Assembly: GCF_012276695.1 (NCBI RefSeq)
Contig: NZ_CP038852.1
Location: forward strand, 806,001 to 870,000
DNA: 64,000 bases
Source: Candidatus Pelagibacter giovannonii
GTDB lineage: Bacteria; Pseudomonadota; Alphaproteobacteria; Pelagibacterales; Pelagibacteraceae
Reading direction: 5' to 3'
Below, one piece after another: positions 35,467 to 44,707 of the stretch. The notes beneath the pieces are model-generated. The model saw only the letters and a program-made list of their open reading frames with translations. It had not been told where the DNA came from and ran no database searches. Made by a program: the position numbers and the translations under genes. Each line of letters begins with the position of its first letter. The stretch's first letter is position 1.

Positions 35467-36138
35467 ATGAAAGAAGTAATACTAGATACAGAAACAACAG
35501 GACTATCGGTTAAAGATGGACATAGAATTGTAGAAATCGGATGTATCGAGTTAGAAAATTTGATACCAACCAAAAATAGATTTCACTGTTATCTTAATCC
35601 AGAGAAAAAGGTTTCTGAAAAAGCTTTAGAAGTTCATGGTTATACGGATGAATTTTTATCTACTCACAAAAAGTTTAGAGAAATAGTGGACGAGTTTTTG
35701 CATTTTATAGAAGACAAGAGACTTGTAATACACAACGCTGAATTTGACTTATCTCACTTAAACAATGAATTAGCATTGTTGGGTAAGAAGAAATTAAACA
35801 GTGAGAACGTTGTAGACACACTTGCTTTAGCTAGGGATAAATTTCCAGGCTCTTCAATAAGTCTTGACGCATTGTGCAAAAGATACAGAGTAGATAATTC
35901 AAAAAGAACACAACATACAGCTCTTATCGACTGTGATCTCTTAGCTAAAGTTTATATTAATCTTCTTGATCAAAAAGAACCAACTTTAAATTTCAAAAAT
36001 GAAGATAATGAAAAAATAATAATAAGCTCAAATGATACAAACCAGTATTATAAAAAAATAGTTAAGCCATCAGAGATAGAACTTAAACTCCATAAAGAAT
36101 ATTTAAAAAATAATTTAAAGAAGAATTTTTTTAATTAG
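35467..36138 (+). CDS. dnaQ: DNA polymerase III epsilon subunit (3'-5' exonuclease)
   Basis: The proofreading exonuclease of the replicase. The 223-residue protein carries the three Exo motifs: ILDTETTGLSVKDGHRIVEIG (ExoI, given in pieces: ILDTETTGL and GHRIVEIG), HNAEFDLSHLN (ExoII), and RTQHTALIDCDLLAKVY (ExoIII, with His and Asp). The tail from about 185 carries the alpha-binding end. It is the last gene of the origin-right operon and overlaps secB tail to tail by 8 bp. Confidence 0.97.
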   Translation: MKEVILDTETTGLSVKDGHRIVEIGCIELENLIPTKNRFHCYLNPEKKVSEKALEVHGYTDEFLSTHKKFREIVDEFLHFIEDKRLVIHNAEFDLSHLNNELALLGKKKLNSENVVDTLALARDKFPGSSISLDALCKRYRVDNSKRTQHTALIDCDLLAKVYINLLDQKEPTLNFKNEDNEKIIISSNDTNQYYKKIVKPSEIELKLHKEYLKNNLKKNFFN

Positions 36139-36559
36139 CTCTTTGTTTGTATAATTCAGTAAAATCAACTTTTTTTTCAAATTTTATTCCAGGATAACCA
36201 GAGTCAGATAATAAATTTAAAAATATTCTCTCTAAGTCAGGATAAATTTTATTAGGCACATCACATAGAATAATTTTTTCCATTTCTTTTTTTTCAGTAA
36301 CTTTTTCATCAACCTTAACTATAGATGTGTAAGTTATTTCAAAATGTGCTTTTTTTAAAATTTCAGGCTGATCTGAAAATCTTAGAATTGTGTTTACTTC
36401 AATAATTCCATTTTTTACTGCCTTAGAATTAATATCAATATTTAATTTGTATTTAGAAATCTTATCTCTTACAAATATATATGTTGGTGCATCTGGTGTT
36501 TCACTTGACATATCTTTAATAAAGTTGCTAATAATTTTAAAGTTTTCTATCATTTTCAT
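36131..36559 (-). CDS. secB: Protein-export chaperone SecB
   Basis: SecB keeps preproteins unfolded for SecA and SecYEG. The 142-residue protein has the SecB core: the hydrophobic N-terminal strand (IFVRDKISKYKLNIDINSKA, 20 residues), the middle HFEITYTSIVKV, and the C-terminal LFLNLLSDSGYPGI-type segment (DLERIFLNLLSDSGYPGIKF, 20 residues). Start may be the ATG at 36559 or the ATG two codons later. Its start overlaps the end of fxsA. Confidence 0.9.
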   Translation of the reverse strand: MKMIENFKIISNFIKDMSSETPDAPTYIFVRDKISKYKLNIDINSKAVKNGIIEVNTILRFSDQPEILKKAHFEITYTSIVKVDEKVTEKKEMEKIILCDVPNKIYPDLERIFLNLLSDSGYPGIKFEKKVDFTELYKQRAN

Positions 36560-36959
36560 CTTCTATATCTTCAAATTCACCATTAATGAAATCTTGTTTT
36601 TTATTCATAGGCTTTTGTTTAATTGATACTTTTTTAAATATCAATTTTCTAGTTGGTGGAAATATTATTAATAAACCTATAAAATCTGTAGCAAAACCAG
36701 GTAAAATCAAAAGTAATGCTGCAAATGCTAAAGCTGCCCCTGAAATAATTTCATAAACTGGAAGTTCATTTTTTACCATTTGAGACATTCCTGACTTTAG
36801 AGTGTTAAAACCTTCATATCTGGCATAAATAATGCCAAAAAAAGCTGTGATAAAGATAAGTAAAATCGTGTTAAAGGCTCCAATTTGAGAGCCCAACTTG
36901 ATAAACAAATAAATCTCAATAATAGGAATACCAACAAGTAATAATAAAAATGTGTTCAT
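36537..36959 (-). CDS. fxsA: FxsA-family membrane protein
   Basis: FxsA is a small inner-membrane protein of poorly known role (named for suppressing phage exclusion in E. coli). The 140-residue protein has transmembrane stretches at about 3-25, 28-50 and 75-100, and the family landmarks GIPIIEIYLFIKLGSQIG and LPGFATDFIGLLIIFPPTR. It overlaps the start of secB. FxsA beside secB and a Tim44-like gene is a common alphaproteobacterial origin-region order. Confidence 0.92.
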   Translation of the reverse strand: MNTFLLLLVGIPIIEIYLFIKLGSQIGAFNTILLIFITAFFGIIYARYEGFNTLKSGMSQMVKNELPVYEIISGAALAFAALLLILPGFATDFIGLLIIFPPTRKLIFKKVSIKQKPMNKKQDFINGEFEDIEDENDRKL

Positions 36960-37017
36960 TTGTCTTTATTGTAAATTGCTAGTTGTAATTAATCAACATA
37001 GTAAATATTATTAAATT

Positions 37018-37611
37018 ATGACTTATAGTTTTGAATACATAGATATTATTCTTTTAGCAATGATTGCCGGTTTTATTTTTCTTCGTTTAAGAGGAATACT
37101 TGGTAAAAAAAATGGTTTCGAAGGAAAAATCCCACCACAATTTGAAAAGGAATTTCAAAAAACAAATATAGCTCCAAAACCAGTTAGCGAAAATTTTGAT
37201 GAAGTGTCACAAAAAGAATTTTTAAAAGGTGCAAAAATTGCTTATGAAACAATTATTACAGATTTTAGTGATAGTGACAATAAGCTGATAGCAAGCAAAC
37301 CACTTTTGGGTAAAAAAATTTATGATCAGTTCAAAGAGGCTCTTGAAGATAGAGCTAATAAAGGTCATTTTGCCGAAATAACTTTTATAGGGATTAAGTC
37401 AGCTGTAATTAAAACTCATAAAAAAATTGAAGACAGCTTAGAAGTTACAGTAGATTTTGTTAGTGAAATTATAACATGTATAAAAGATAAAGATAAAAAA
37501 ATCGTGTCAGGAGACAATGAAAAGATAAAAACTGTTTATGACACTTGGGTTTTTTCAAAAGACATTAAATCATCAAATCCAAATTGGTTATTAATTAATA
37601 CTATTACCTAA
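37018..37611 (+). CDS. Tim44-domain protein
   Basis: The 197-residue protein has one N-terminal transmembrane segment (about 9-25), a short linker, and a C-terminal Tim44-like domain (about 60-195: FLKGAKIAYETIITDFSDSD, then KPLLGKKIYDQFKEAL, VKFV-type strands and VYDTWVFSKDI). Mitochondrial Tim44 recruits Hsp70 to the import channel; bacterial TimA-type relatives are inner-membrane proteins of uncertain role. Divergent from fxsA, it is followed directly by the Smr gene. Confidence 0.88.
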   Translation: MTYSFEYIDIILLAMIAGFIFLRLRGILGKKNGFEGKIPPQFEKEFQKTNIAPKPVSENFDEVSQKEFLKGAKIAYETIITDFSDSDNKLIASKPLLGKKIYDQFKEALEDRANKGHFAEITFIGIKSAVIKTHKKIEDSLEVTVDFVSEIITCIKDKDKKIVSGDNEKIKTVYDTWVFSKDIKSSNPNWLLINTIT

Positions 37612-38133
37612 TTGATTAAGAAGATAACAGACAAAGACAAAGAAGATTGGGAAAATTTCCTAAATAACAAAAAAAAAAATCTTAATAAAAATTCTTTAAA
37701 AAAAGAAGACATAAATAATCCAGATAAAGACAAGCAGGACTGGGAAAATTTTTTAAACATTAATGAGAAAATTCCCAACAAAGATTACGTTTATAAAAAA
37801 AATATAAGATATGAGAAAATAAAAAAAATAGATCTTCATGGTTACACGATTGAAGAAGCAAATAAAGCTGTAGAACAATTTATTCAAAAATGTTTTGATG
37901 AAGGTGTTACAAAAATAATAATAATTACAGGCAAAGGACTAAGGTCTAAAAATGTTGAAAATCCTTATCTTTCAAAGGATTTGAGTATACTAAAATATTC
38001 AGTTCCAGAATTTATTGAAAACAATAAAAGTTTAACTCAATTTATTATTGAAACAACAGATGCTAAGATTGAAGATGGTGGCAGTGGAGCTTTTTATATC
38101 TATCTTAAAAACAAGAATAAATTTAAAGAATAA
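37612..38133 (+). CDS. Smr-domain protein with duplicated N-terminal motif
   Basis: The 173-residue product has a C-terminal Smr (small MutS-related) domain: [32 protein letters not shown], and [12 protein letters not shown], a fold with nicking endonuclease activity in other proteins. The start is TTG, directly after the Tim44-like stop codon. The N-terminal part carries two copies of a DKDKxDWENFLN motif at about residues 7-18 and 38-49, spaced 31 residues. It overlaps hslU tail to tail by 11 bp. Confidence 0.87.
   Translation: MIKKITDKDKEDWENFLNNKKKNLNKNSLKKEDINNPDKDKQDWENFLNINEKIPNKDYVYKKNIRYEKIKKIDLHGYTIEEANKAVEQFIQKCFDEGVTKIIIITGKGLRSKNVENPYLSKDLSILKYSVPEFIENNKSLTQFIIETTDAKIEDGGSGAFYIYLKNKNKFKE
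37630..37758 (+). repeat. 93-bp direct internal duplication in the Smr gene
   Basis: Two near-identical copies of a 36-base coding unit (37630-37665 and 37723-37758) encode [12 protein letters not shown] and [12 protein letters not shown], offset by 93 bp. A single copy of a W-containing motif of this kind precedes Smr domains in relatives. Confidence 0.75.
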
Positions 38134-39490
38134 ATTTAGATAAGTCTGTATCTTTAACTAGCTCATCTAGATTTTGTTTTACATATTTAGAGTCTATTAT
38201 TATTTTCTCACCAGCCCTATCTGTTGCAGTAAAACTAATATCATCTAAAATTCTTTCAATAATTGTATGAAGTCTTCTTGCACCAATATTTTCTACAGTA
38301 TTGTTAACTTCTGAAGCCATATTGGCAATCGCATCAATACCGTCATCAGAAAATTCTAGTTCAACATTTTCTGTTTTTAAAAGAGCCACATATTGTTTGA
38401 TTAAACTATAATCTGGTTCTTTAAGAATTCTTTTAAAATCATCACTAGTTAAAGCTTCAAGTTCAACCCTTATGGGTAATCTACCCTGTAATTCTGGTAG
38501 TAGATCTGAAGGTTTTGCTAGTTGGAAAGCGCCAGATGCAATAAATAAAATATGATCTGTTTTAATTGTACCGTACTTTGTACTAACTGTTGTTCCTTCA
38601 ATTAAAGGAAGCAGGTCTCTTTGAACTCCTTCTCTAGAAACGTCTCCACCAGATCTATCTGTTCTCCCTGAAATTTTATCTATTTCGTCTAAAAAAACTA
38701 TTCCATTATTTTCTGTTGAATCTTTTGCTGATTTTATAATTTTATCTTCTTCTATTAACTTGTCAGCTTCGTCATTAATTAAAATTTCATGAGATTCTTT
38801 GACAGTCATTTTCTTCTTTTTTTGTTTATTGCCAACAGATTTTCCAATCATCTCTCCGATATTTATCATTCCAATATTTGCTCCAGGCATTCCAGGAATT
38901 TCAAATGCAGCTTGAGAGCCACTATCATTTACTGCTATTTCAATTTCATTGTCATCTAAATCACCATCCCTTAATCTTTTTCTAAAGCTTTCTCTTGTAG
39001 CAAGACTTGCTTTATTTCCAACTAGAGCATCTAAAACTTTTTCTTCTGCTAACTTTTGTGCCTTTGCATGAACTTCTTTTCTTTTCTTTACTTTCTCCAT
39101 TGCAATTGCAATTTCAAGTAGATCTCTTATAATTTGTTCAACATCTCTTCCAACATACCCAACCTCAGTAAATCTTGTGGCTTCCACCTTTACAAAAGGA
39201 GCTTCAGCTAATTTTGATAACCTTCTAGAAATTTCTGTTTTACCAACCCCTGTTGGCCCTATCATTAAAATATTTTTAGGCAAAACTTCATCTTTCATTT
39301 CACCCTTTAAAGCTTGTCTTCTCCATCTATTTCTTAAAGCAATGGCAACTGCTTTTTTAGCTTTATTTTGCCCAACAACATATCTATCTAATTCAGAAAC
39401 TATTTCTCTAGGTGATAAAGAACTGACTAAAGAGTTATCTTTTTTTTCAGCTTTTTCTTTTGGAAAAGGAGTAACGTTTGTATCTTTCAT
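38123..39490 (-). CDS. hslU: ATP-dependent protease ATPase subunit HslU
   Basis: HslU unfolds substrates for the HslV peptidase. The 455-residue AAA+ protein has [20 protein letters not shown], Walker A GPTGVGKT at 78-85, [18 protein letters not shown], Walker [11 protein letters not shown], and the C-terminal sensor region ending in SKFIL. It has an N-terminal extension of about 20 residues before the usual start. It starts one base inside the end of hslV. Confidence 0.98.
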   Translation of the reverse strand: MKDTNVTPFPKEKAEKKDNSLVSSLSPREIVSELDRYVVGQNKAKKAVAIALRNRWRRQALKGEMKDEVLPKNILMIGPTGVGKTEISRRLSKLAEAPFVKVEATRFTEVGYVGRDVEQIIRDLLEIAIAMEKVKKRKEVHAKAQKLAEEKVLDALVGNKASLATRESFRKRLRDGDLDDNEIEIAVNDSGSQAAFEIPGMPGANIGMINIGEMIGKSVGNKQKKKKMTVKESHEILINDEADKLIEEDKIIKSAKDSTENNGIVFLDEIDKISGRTDRSGGDVSREGVQRDLLPLIEGTTVSTKYGTIKTDHILFIASGAFQLAKPSDLLPELQGRLPIRVELEALTSDDFKRILKEPDYSLIKQYVALLKTENVELEFSDDGIDAIANMASEVNNTVENIGARRLHTIIERILDDISFTATDRAGEKIIIDSKYVKQNLDELVKDTDLSKFIL

Positions 39491-40005
39491 TAAATTTTTT
39501 CAATTTTAATATTATTATTAGTGAATACACAAATTTCAGACGCAACTTGAATTGCTTTTCTTGCAACTTCTTCAGCACTCAAATCTGTATCCAATAAAAC
39601 TTTAGCAGCAGCTAAAGCATAATTTCCACCTGACCCTATACCTATGGCATCACCCTCTGGCTCTAACACATCACCAGTTCCTGAAATTATAAAGCTATTT
39701 TCTTTATCACCAATAGCCATTAAAGCTTCCAGTCTTCTTAAATATTTGTCAGTTCGCCAATCTTTTGCTAACTCGACAGCTGCTCTTGGAAGATTACCAG
39801 CATGCTTTTCAAGTTTTGCCTCAAGCCTTTCAAACAAAGTTAATGCATCTGCAGTTGATCCAGCAAACCCAGCTATTACATTTCTTTTTTCAATTTTTCT
39901 AACTTTTGCAGCTGTACTTTTTATAACAGTATTGCCCATACTAACTTGGCCATCTCCTGCAACCACTACTTCATTGTTTTTTCTAATAAGCACTATTGTA
40001 GTCAT
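39490..40005 (-). CDS. hslV: ATP-dependent protease peptidase subunit HslV
   Basis: HslV is the proteasome-like threonine peptidase of HslUV. The 171-residue protein begins MTTIVLIRK, so Met removal exposes the catalytic Thr. [20 protein letters not shown] and [20 protein letters not shown] are family signatures. It is followed with a 1-bp overlap by hslU and lies divergent from hisB. Confidence 0.98.
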   Translation of the reverse strand: MTTIVLIRKNNEVVVAGDGQVSMGNTVIKSTAAKVRKIEKRNVIAGFAGSTADALTLFERLEAKLEKHAGNLPRAAVELAKDWRTDKYLRRLEALMAIGDKENSFIISGTGDVLEPEGDAIGIGSGGNYALAAAKVLLDTDLSAEEVARKAIQVASEICVFTNNNIKIEKI

Positions 40006-40096
40006 AGATTATAAATGGATATTAATTTTTATTCTTCAAGTAGTAAATTGCAAATATTGATATAGTTAATTAATCCCTATATACATATTATATATT

Positions 40097-40687
40097 ATGA
40101 GCAGAATAGGAAAAGTTTCCAGAAAAACAAAAGAAACCAGCATCAGTGTTGAAGTTAATATTGATGGTAAAGGTCAATATAAAATTGATACTGGAATAGG
40201 TTTTTTAGATCACATGCTTGAACAATTATCAAAGCATTCACTGATTGATTTAAAAGTTAAAGCAAAAGGTGACACTCATATAGATCTTCACCACACAACA
40301 GAAGATACTGGAATAGCAATAGGTGAGGCTTTAAAAAAAGCACTGAAAGATTTTAAAGGAATTAAAAGATACGCCCATGCAATGATTCCAATGGATGAAA
40401 CATTAACAAGAGTTGCAATTGATGTTTCAAATAGACCTTATTTAATATGGAAAGTTAAATTAAAAGTAGAAAGACTTGGAGAGATGGACACAGAGCTCTT
40501 TAAAGAATGGTTTCAAGCATTCTCTCAATCAGCAGGAATAACTTTGCACATGGAAAATATTTATGGAGATAATAGTCATCATATAATTGAGTCTTGTTAT
40601 AAGGCTTTAGCAAGATCATTAAGAACAGCTTTAGAAATAGATCCTAGAAATAAGAAGAGCATTCCATCAACTAAAGGCTCATTATAA
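40097..40687 (+). CDS. hisB: Imidazoleglycerol-phosphate dehydratase
   Basis: HisB converts imidazole-glycerol phosphate to imidazole-acetol phosphate in histidine synthesis. The 196-residue monofunctional enzyme shows [30 protein letters not shown], and [19 protein letters not shown], with the metal-binding His/Glu set. It starts the his cluster; hisH follows after 5 bp. Confidence 0.98.
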   Translation: MSRIGKVSRKTKETSISVEVNIDGKGQYKIDTGIGFLDHMLEQLSKHSLIDLKVKAKGDTHIDLHHTTEDTGIAIGEALKKALKDFKGIKRYAHAMIPMDETLTRVAIDVSNRPYLIWKVKLKVERLGEMDTELFKEWFQAFSQSAGITLHMENIYGDNSHHIIESCYKALARSLRTALEIDPRNKKSIPSTKGSL

Positions 40688-40692
40688 GTTTA

Positions 40693-41319
40693 ATGAATGT
40701 CACAATTGTTGATTATAATTCAGGAAATATCAGCTCTGTAATAAATTCCTTTAAAGAAGTCGCTAAAGACAAAGTTAATATCGAAGTGACTTCGGATTTA
40801 AATAAGATTAAATTAAGTGACAAGGTAGTTTTACCAGGACAGGGGTCGTTCAAGAGCTGTGTTGATGCATTAAATGGTATAAATGGCTTGGTAGAGACAC
40901 TCAATGAGTTTGCAATAACTAATAAAAAACCTCTTCTTGGAATTTGTGTTGGTTTACAGATATTCGCAGACGTTGGTTATGAAGAAACCGAAACAAAAGG
41001 GCTTGGTTGGATCTCAGGAAAAACTTCGAAGATTGACAATCAAAATAATAAATTCAAGCTTCCACATATTGGCTGGAATGAAATTAGCATTATTAAAGAA
41101 AGTAAGATTTTTAAAGATATAGAAGATAAATCACACATGTATTTTGTGCATAGCTACGAATTTATTCCAGAAGATAAAAGTGTAATTTCTGCAACAACAG
41201 ATTATTCATCAAATATTGTTTGTTCTGTTGAAAAAGAAAATATCTTTGGAACTCAATTTCACCCTGAAAAAAGTGATAAACTGGGACTTCAAATAATTAA
41301 TAATTTTATAAATTTATAA
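40693..41319 (+). CDS. hisH: Imidazole glycerol phosphate synthase glutaminase subunit
   Basis: HisH releases ammonia from glutamine for HisF. The 208-residue class I amidotransferase has VDYNSGNISSVINSF, LPGQGSF, the nucleophile elbow LLGICVGLQIFA, HIGWNEI, and the catalytic FHPEKSDKLGL. It lies between hisB and the small hypothetical ORF. Confidence 0.98.
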   Translation: MNVTIVDYNSGNISSVINSFKEVAKDKVNIEVTSDLNKIKLSDKVVLPGQGSFKSCVDALNGINGLVETLNEFAITNKKPLLGICVGLQIFADVGYEETETKGLGWISGKTSKIDNQNNKFKLPHIGWNEISIIKESKIFKDIEDKSHMYFVHSYEFIPEDKSVISATTDYSSNIVCSVEKENIFGTQFHPEKSDKLGLQIINNFINL

Positions 41320-41320
41320 T

Positions 41321-41515
41321 ATGATTTGTATAAAAGCTGAAATTCCAAAAGAATTAAACGAAATTGATGATGAATTAAAAGCCATATATCATAGCAAGGA
41401 TACAGTTTGTTTTTATATTTTTAAATCAAGAGATTTAAGAAATCAGTTTATAGAAAATACAAAGACAATGAATAAAACTCAAAGAGAAGAAATTTATAAA
41501 CAATATTCAATATGA
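41321..41515 (+). CDS. Small conserved-position hypothetical protein in the his cluster
   Basis: A 64-residue protein that I do not recognise. It starts one base after hisH stops and overlaps hisA by 4 bp, so it is almost certainly translated. It has a KAEIPKELNEIDDELKAIYH helix, a strand-like TVCFYIFKS, and a basic/polar C-terminal helix, with no signal peptide or membrane segment. A role with HisH/HisA/HisF is only a positional guess. Confidence 0.7.
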   Translation: MICIKAEIPKELNEIDDELKAIYHSKDTVCFYIFKSRDLRNQFIENTKTMNKTQREEIYKQYSI

Positions 41516-42231
41516 AAATATTTCCAGCCATAGATATTAAAGATAAGAAATGTGTAAGATTAGTTAAGGGAGACTTTGATAACAAAACTGAATATGAGAT
41601 GTCACCGGTTGATCAAGCTGGTAAATACAAAGATCATGGCTTTAAAAATTTACATATTGTTGATTTAGATGGTGCTTTAACAGGAGAGACAGTTAATCTG
41701 AATATTATTAAAGAAATAGTTAATAAATTTGATTTAAAAATTGAAGTAGGTGGAGGCGTTAGAACCATTGACAGTATCCAAAAATATACAGATGTAGGAG
41801 TTGAAAAAGTTATTTTAGGAAGTGCAGCTATAAAAGATAAAAATTTTTTAAAAGAAGCATGTCAAAAATTTCCAAATAAAATTGCCTTAGGTCTAGACGC
41901 TAAAGATGGATACTTGTCAGTTTCAGGATGGAAGGAAAACTCTAATCAATTGACTTTAGATTTTTTAAAAGAAGTAAATGATTATGGTACTAGCAGATTA
42001 ATCTATACAGACATAAATAGAGATGGCACCAAACAAAGTCCTAATTTTGAAGAAACTACTAATGTTGCAAATATATCTAATTGCCCAGTAATTATTTCAG
42101 GAGGAGTGTCTTCAATTGATGACATTAAAAAAGCAAAAGGTTTAAAAAATATTGAAGGAATAATAGTTGGTAAAGCTATATATGATGGTGATATTAAATT
42201 AGATGAATTAGCGAGAGAAATAGATGCTTAA
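41512..42231 (+). CDS. hisA: Phosphoribosylformimino-5-aminoimidazole carboxamide ribotide isomerase
   Basis: HisA performs the Amadori rearrangement of ProFAR to PRFAR. The 239-residue half-barrel repeat protein has [19 protein letters not shown] with catalytic Asp, [25 protein letters not shown], and the second phosphate loop SGGVSSIDD. It overlaps the small upstream ORF and hisF by 4 and 8 bp. Confidence 0.98.
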   Translation: MKIFPAIDIKDKKCVRLVKGDFDNKTEYEMSPVDQAGKYKDHGFKNLHIVDLDGALTGETVNLNIIKEIVNKFDLKIEVGGGVRTIDSIQKYTDVGVEKVILGSAAIKDKNFLKEACQKFPNKIALGLDAKDGYLSVSGWKENSNQLTLDFLKEVNDYGTSRLIYTDINRDGTKQSPNFEETTNVANISNCPVIISGGVSSIDDIKKAKGLKNIEGIIVGKAIYDGDIKLDELAREIDA

Positions 42232-42979
42232 AAATAGAATTATTCCCTGTTTAGATGTTAAAAATGGCAGAGTTGTTAAGGGAATTAATTTTGTAGATTT
42301 GAAGGATGCTGGTGATCCAGTTGAGCAAGCTAAAATTTATAGTGATGGTGGTGCTGATGAGATTTGTTTTTTAGATATTACAGCTTCCAATGAAAATAGA
42401 GACACAATTTATGAAGTGGTTGAAAGAACATCTAAAAAATGCTTTGTGCCCTTAACGGTTGGCGGTGGGATTAGAGGAGTTGAAGATATTAATAAATTAT
42501 TAAATTGTGGAGCAGATAAAGTTTCAATTAATACTGCGGCAGTTCAAAATCCTGAAATGATAATTGAAAGTTCAAAAAAATTTGGATCACAATGCATTGT
42601 TGTTGCAATAGATACTAAAAAAAATGGCAATAAATGGGAGGTTTTTACCCATGGTGGAAGAAACAATACAAGTATAGATGCAATAGAATTTGCAAAAAAA
42701 ATGGAAGATAATGGGGCGGGAGAATTATTAGTTACATCTATGGATAGAGATGGCACCCAAATTGGTTATGATAATGACTTAATGTTTAAAATATCTTCAA
42801 CGGTTAATATACCAGTGATTGCCTCTGGCGGAGTAGGTAAATTGGATCACCTGGTGGATGGTATAAGGCTTGGCAATGCTAGTGCGGTTTTAGCTGCTTC
42901 AATTTTTCATTACGGAACACACTCCATTAATGAAGCCAAACAATATTTGAATTCAAAAGGAATTCCCGTTAGGATTTAG
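42224..42979 (+). CDS. hisF: Imidazole glycerol phosphate synthase cyclase subunit
   Basis: HisF uses ammonia from HisH to make imidazole-glycerol phosphate and AICAR. The 251-residue barrel has [48 protein letters not shown] with catalytic Asp, and [11 protein letters not shown]. It is the usual partner downstream of hisA. Confidence 0.99.
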   Translation: MLKNRIIPCLDVKNGRVVKGINFVDLKDAGDPVEQAKIYSDGGADEICFLDITASNENRDTIYEVVERTSKKCFVPLTVGGGIRGVEDINKLLNCGADKVSINTAAVQNPEMIIESSKKFGSQCIVVAIDTKKNGNKWEVFTHGGRNNTSIDAIEFAKKMEDNGAGELLVTSMDRDGTQIGYDNDLMFKISSTVNIPVIASGGVGKLDHLVDGIRLGNASAVLAASIFHYGTHSINEAKQYLNSKGIPVRI

Positions 42980-42981
42980 AC

Positions 42982-43287
42982 ATGTCAGAAAATTTATTAA
43001 ATTTAGTAAATACAATTAGAGACAGAAAAAATAAGGATAAAGATAAATCTTATACCTCATCATTATTATCAGGTGGCCTTTCTAAATGTATAGATAAAAT
43101 GGAAGAAGAATTTGATGAACTTAAAGAGGCCCTAAATGATAAATCCAACATAGTTCATGAAGCAGCAGATACAATTTATCATATATTAGTTACTCTTGAG
43201 GTAGCTGATATTAAGTTTGAAGATGTCTTAAAAGAGCTGGAAGAAAGAAAAAAACAATCTGGTATTGAGGAAAAGAACAATAGATAA
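42982..43287 (+). CDS. hisE: Phosphoribosyl-ATP pyrophosphatase
   Basis: HisE hydrolyses phosphoribosyl-ATP to phosphoribosyl-AMP early in histidine synthesis. The 101-residue helical MazG-like enzyme has the YTSSLLSGG turn, KMEEEFDELKEAL and HEAADTIYHILVTL, giving the acidic metal site. It lacks an attached HisI domain. It lies 2 bp after hisF and shares one base with the HIT gene. Confidence 0.95.
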   Translation: MSENLLNLVNTIRDRKNKDKDKSYTSSLLSGGLSKCIDKMEEEFDELKEALNDKSNIVHEAADTIYHILVTLEVADIKFEDVLKELEERKKQSGIEEKNNR

Positions 43288-43652
43288 TGAATTATGACAA
43301 AAAAAATATTTTTGCAAAAATTTTGAGAAAAGAAATTCCTTGTAAAAAAATATTTGAAAATGATCATGTTCTATCCTTTCACGATATTAATCCCCAAAAA
43401 AAAATACATGCATTGGTCATTCCAAAAGGTGAGTATATTGACTTAGACGATTTTAATAATAGAGCCTCTGATCAAGAGATAGTTGCATTAAGCAAAGCTA
43501 TTACAGAAGTTTCGAAAATATTAGGTATATCAACAGACATAGGTAAAGGTTATAGAGCTTTAACAAATTTGAGTGAAGATGGTGGTCAAGAGGTTCCACA
43601 TTTACACTTCCATTTATTTGGAGGAGAAAAAGTTGGGAAAATGGTTGAGTGA
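43287..43652 (+). CDS. HIT-family nucleotide-binding hydrolase
   Basis: The 121-residue protein has the histidine-triad motif VPHLHFHLFGG near residue 106, with FAKILRKEIPCKKIFENDHV and FHDINPQKKIHALVIPKG as the typical N-terminal half. HIT proteins of this HINT-like type hydrolyse nucleoside phosphoramidates. A HIT gene after hisE is common in alphaproteobacteria. Its start shares a base with hisE and its end overlaps the GNAT gene. Confidence 0.93.
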   Translation: MNYDKKNIFAKILRKEIPCKKIFENDHVLSFHDINPQKKIHALVIPKGEYIDLDDFNNRASDQEIVALSKAITEVSKILGISTDIGKGYRALTNLSEDGGQEVPHLHFHLFGGEKVGKMVE

Positions 43653-44152
43653 CAGAAAAAATTTATCGAAGTTATTTAGAGATAAGATCTCTAGATGAAT
43701 TAAAAGAAGTTAAGAAACCATCAGAGAATTACTCTGTAGAACTTAATGACCCAAAAGATTTTCAATTAAATAAATTTTTTTACAAAACTATTGGTAAGAA
43801 TTGTCAATGGATTGATAGGCTTATTTGGACAGACTTAAATTGGATAGATTATGTCTCCAATGATCAGCTATTTACATACATTCTTAAAGATAAAAATGAA
43901 ATAGCTGGCTATTTTGAACTGTTATTTAACAAGCAAAGCAAAGAAGCAGAAATTGCTTATTTTGGAATTTTGGAAGAATATTTTGGAAAAAAATTAGGAG
44001 GATATTTATTAAGTGAAGCAATTAAGCGCTCATTTAATATGGGAAGTAGAAGGGTTTGGGTTCACACTTGTTCCCTAGATCATAAAAATGCGTTAAAAAA
44101 TTATCTGGCTAGAGGTATGAAAAATTTTAAGTCTGAAACTTTAATCCGATGA
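43649..44152 (+). CDS. GNAT-family N-acetyltransferase
   Basis: A 167-residue acetyl-CoA-dependent acyltransferase with start GTG overlapping the HIT stop (GTGA). The GNAT core is visible in the second half: AGYFELLFN, EIAYFGILEEYFGKKLGGYL with the pyrophosphate loop, and RVWVHTCSLDHKNALKNYLA. The substrate is unknown. It is convergent with lolA. Confidence 0.88.
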   Translation: MTEKIYRSYLEIRSLDELKEVKKPSENYSVELNDPKDFQLNKFFYKTIGKNCQWIDRLIWTDLNWIDYVSNDQLFTYILKDKNEIAGYFELLFNKQSKEAEIAYFGILEEYFGKKLGGYLLSEAIKRSFNMGSRRVWVHTCSLDHKNALKNYLARGMKNFKSETLIR

Positions 44153-44707
44153 TCAATTATTTTGAGGTAATTTAAAAATCTTGCTATCTATCTCTTGGTT
44201 TTTTTTAACAGAAGAAATAAACGTTATTGATAAATTTTGATAAATATCTTCGGTTTGCCATCCGATTAAATTTAAATTTTTCTTATCAAAAAAAATATTA
44301 ATTTCATTATTGTTCTCAAAAATTTTAAAATTTAGGTATTTGTTGTCTATAACTCTTGGCTCCAGTTCCTTTATTTTAGAAATTAGATATTCTTTATTTA
44401 GTAAAAACTCCAAAGGAGTTTTGCTAAGTGGATAACGATAATAACTTCCTCTGTTGCTGGTTTTGATAACTAAAGATTTTCCATTTGATACTAATTTTTT
44501 TTTACTAGGATTACTATATTCACAAAAAATTTTTTTAGGATATTCAACGATACATTTTCCATCTTCACTTTTATCATTAATTGTTTGTATAAAATTGAAA
44601 CTTAAATTATCCATAAGTTTCATTTGAGAAATTATTTTATCTTTTGGTGATGCGTTTGCTGAAATATAAAAACTGAAAAATATTAAAACAATTATTATTC
44701 TAATCAT
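44153..44707 (-). CDS. lolA: Outer-membrane lipoprotein carrier protein LolA
   Basis: LolA carries lipoproteins across the periplasm. The 184-residue protein has a signal peptide (about 1-19, MIRIIIVLIFFSFYISANA), then MKLMDNLSFNFIQTIND, KCIVEYPKKIFCEYS, LVIKTSNRGSYYRYPLSKTP, and LNLIGWQTED. Similarity is typical of divergent alphaproteobacterial LolA. It starts one base inside the end of ftsK; ftsK-lolA is a known order. Confidence 0.88.
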   Translation of the reverse strand: MIRIIIVLIFFSFYISANASPKDKIISQMKLMDNLSFNFIQTINDKSEDGKCIVEYPKKIFCEYSNPSKKKLVSNGKSLVIKTSNRGSYYRYPLSKTPLEFLLNKEYLISKIKELEPRVIDNKYLNFKIFENNNEINIFFDKKNLNLIGWQTEDIYQNLSITFISSVKKNQEIDSKIFKLPQNN

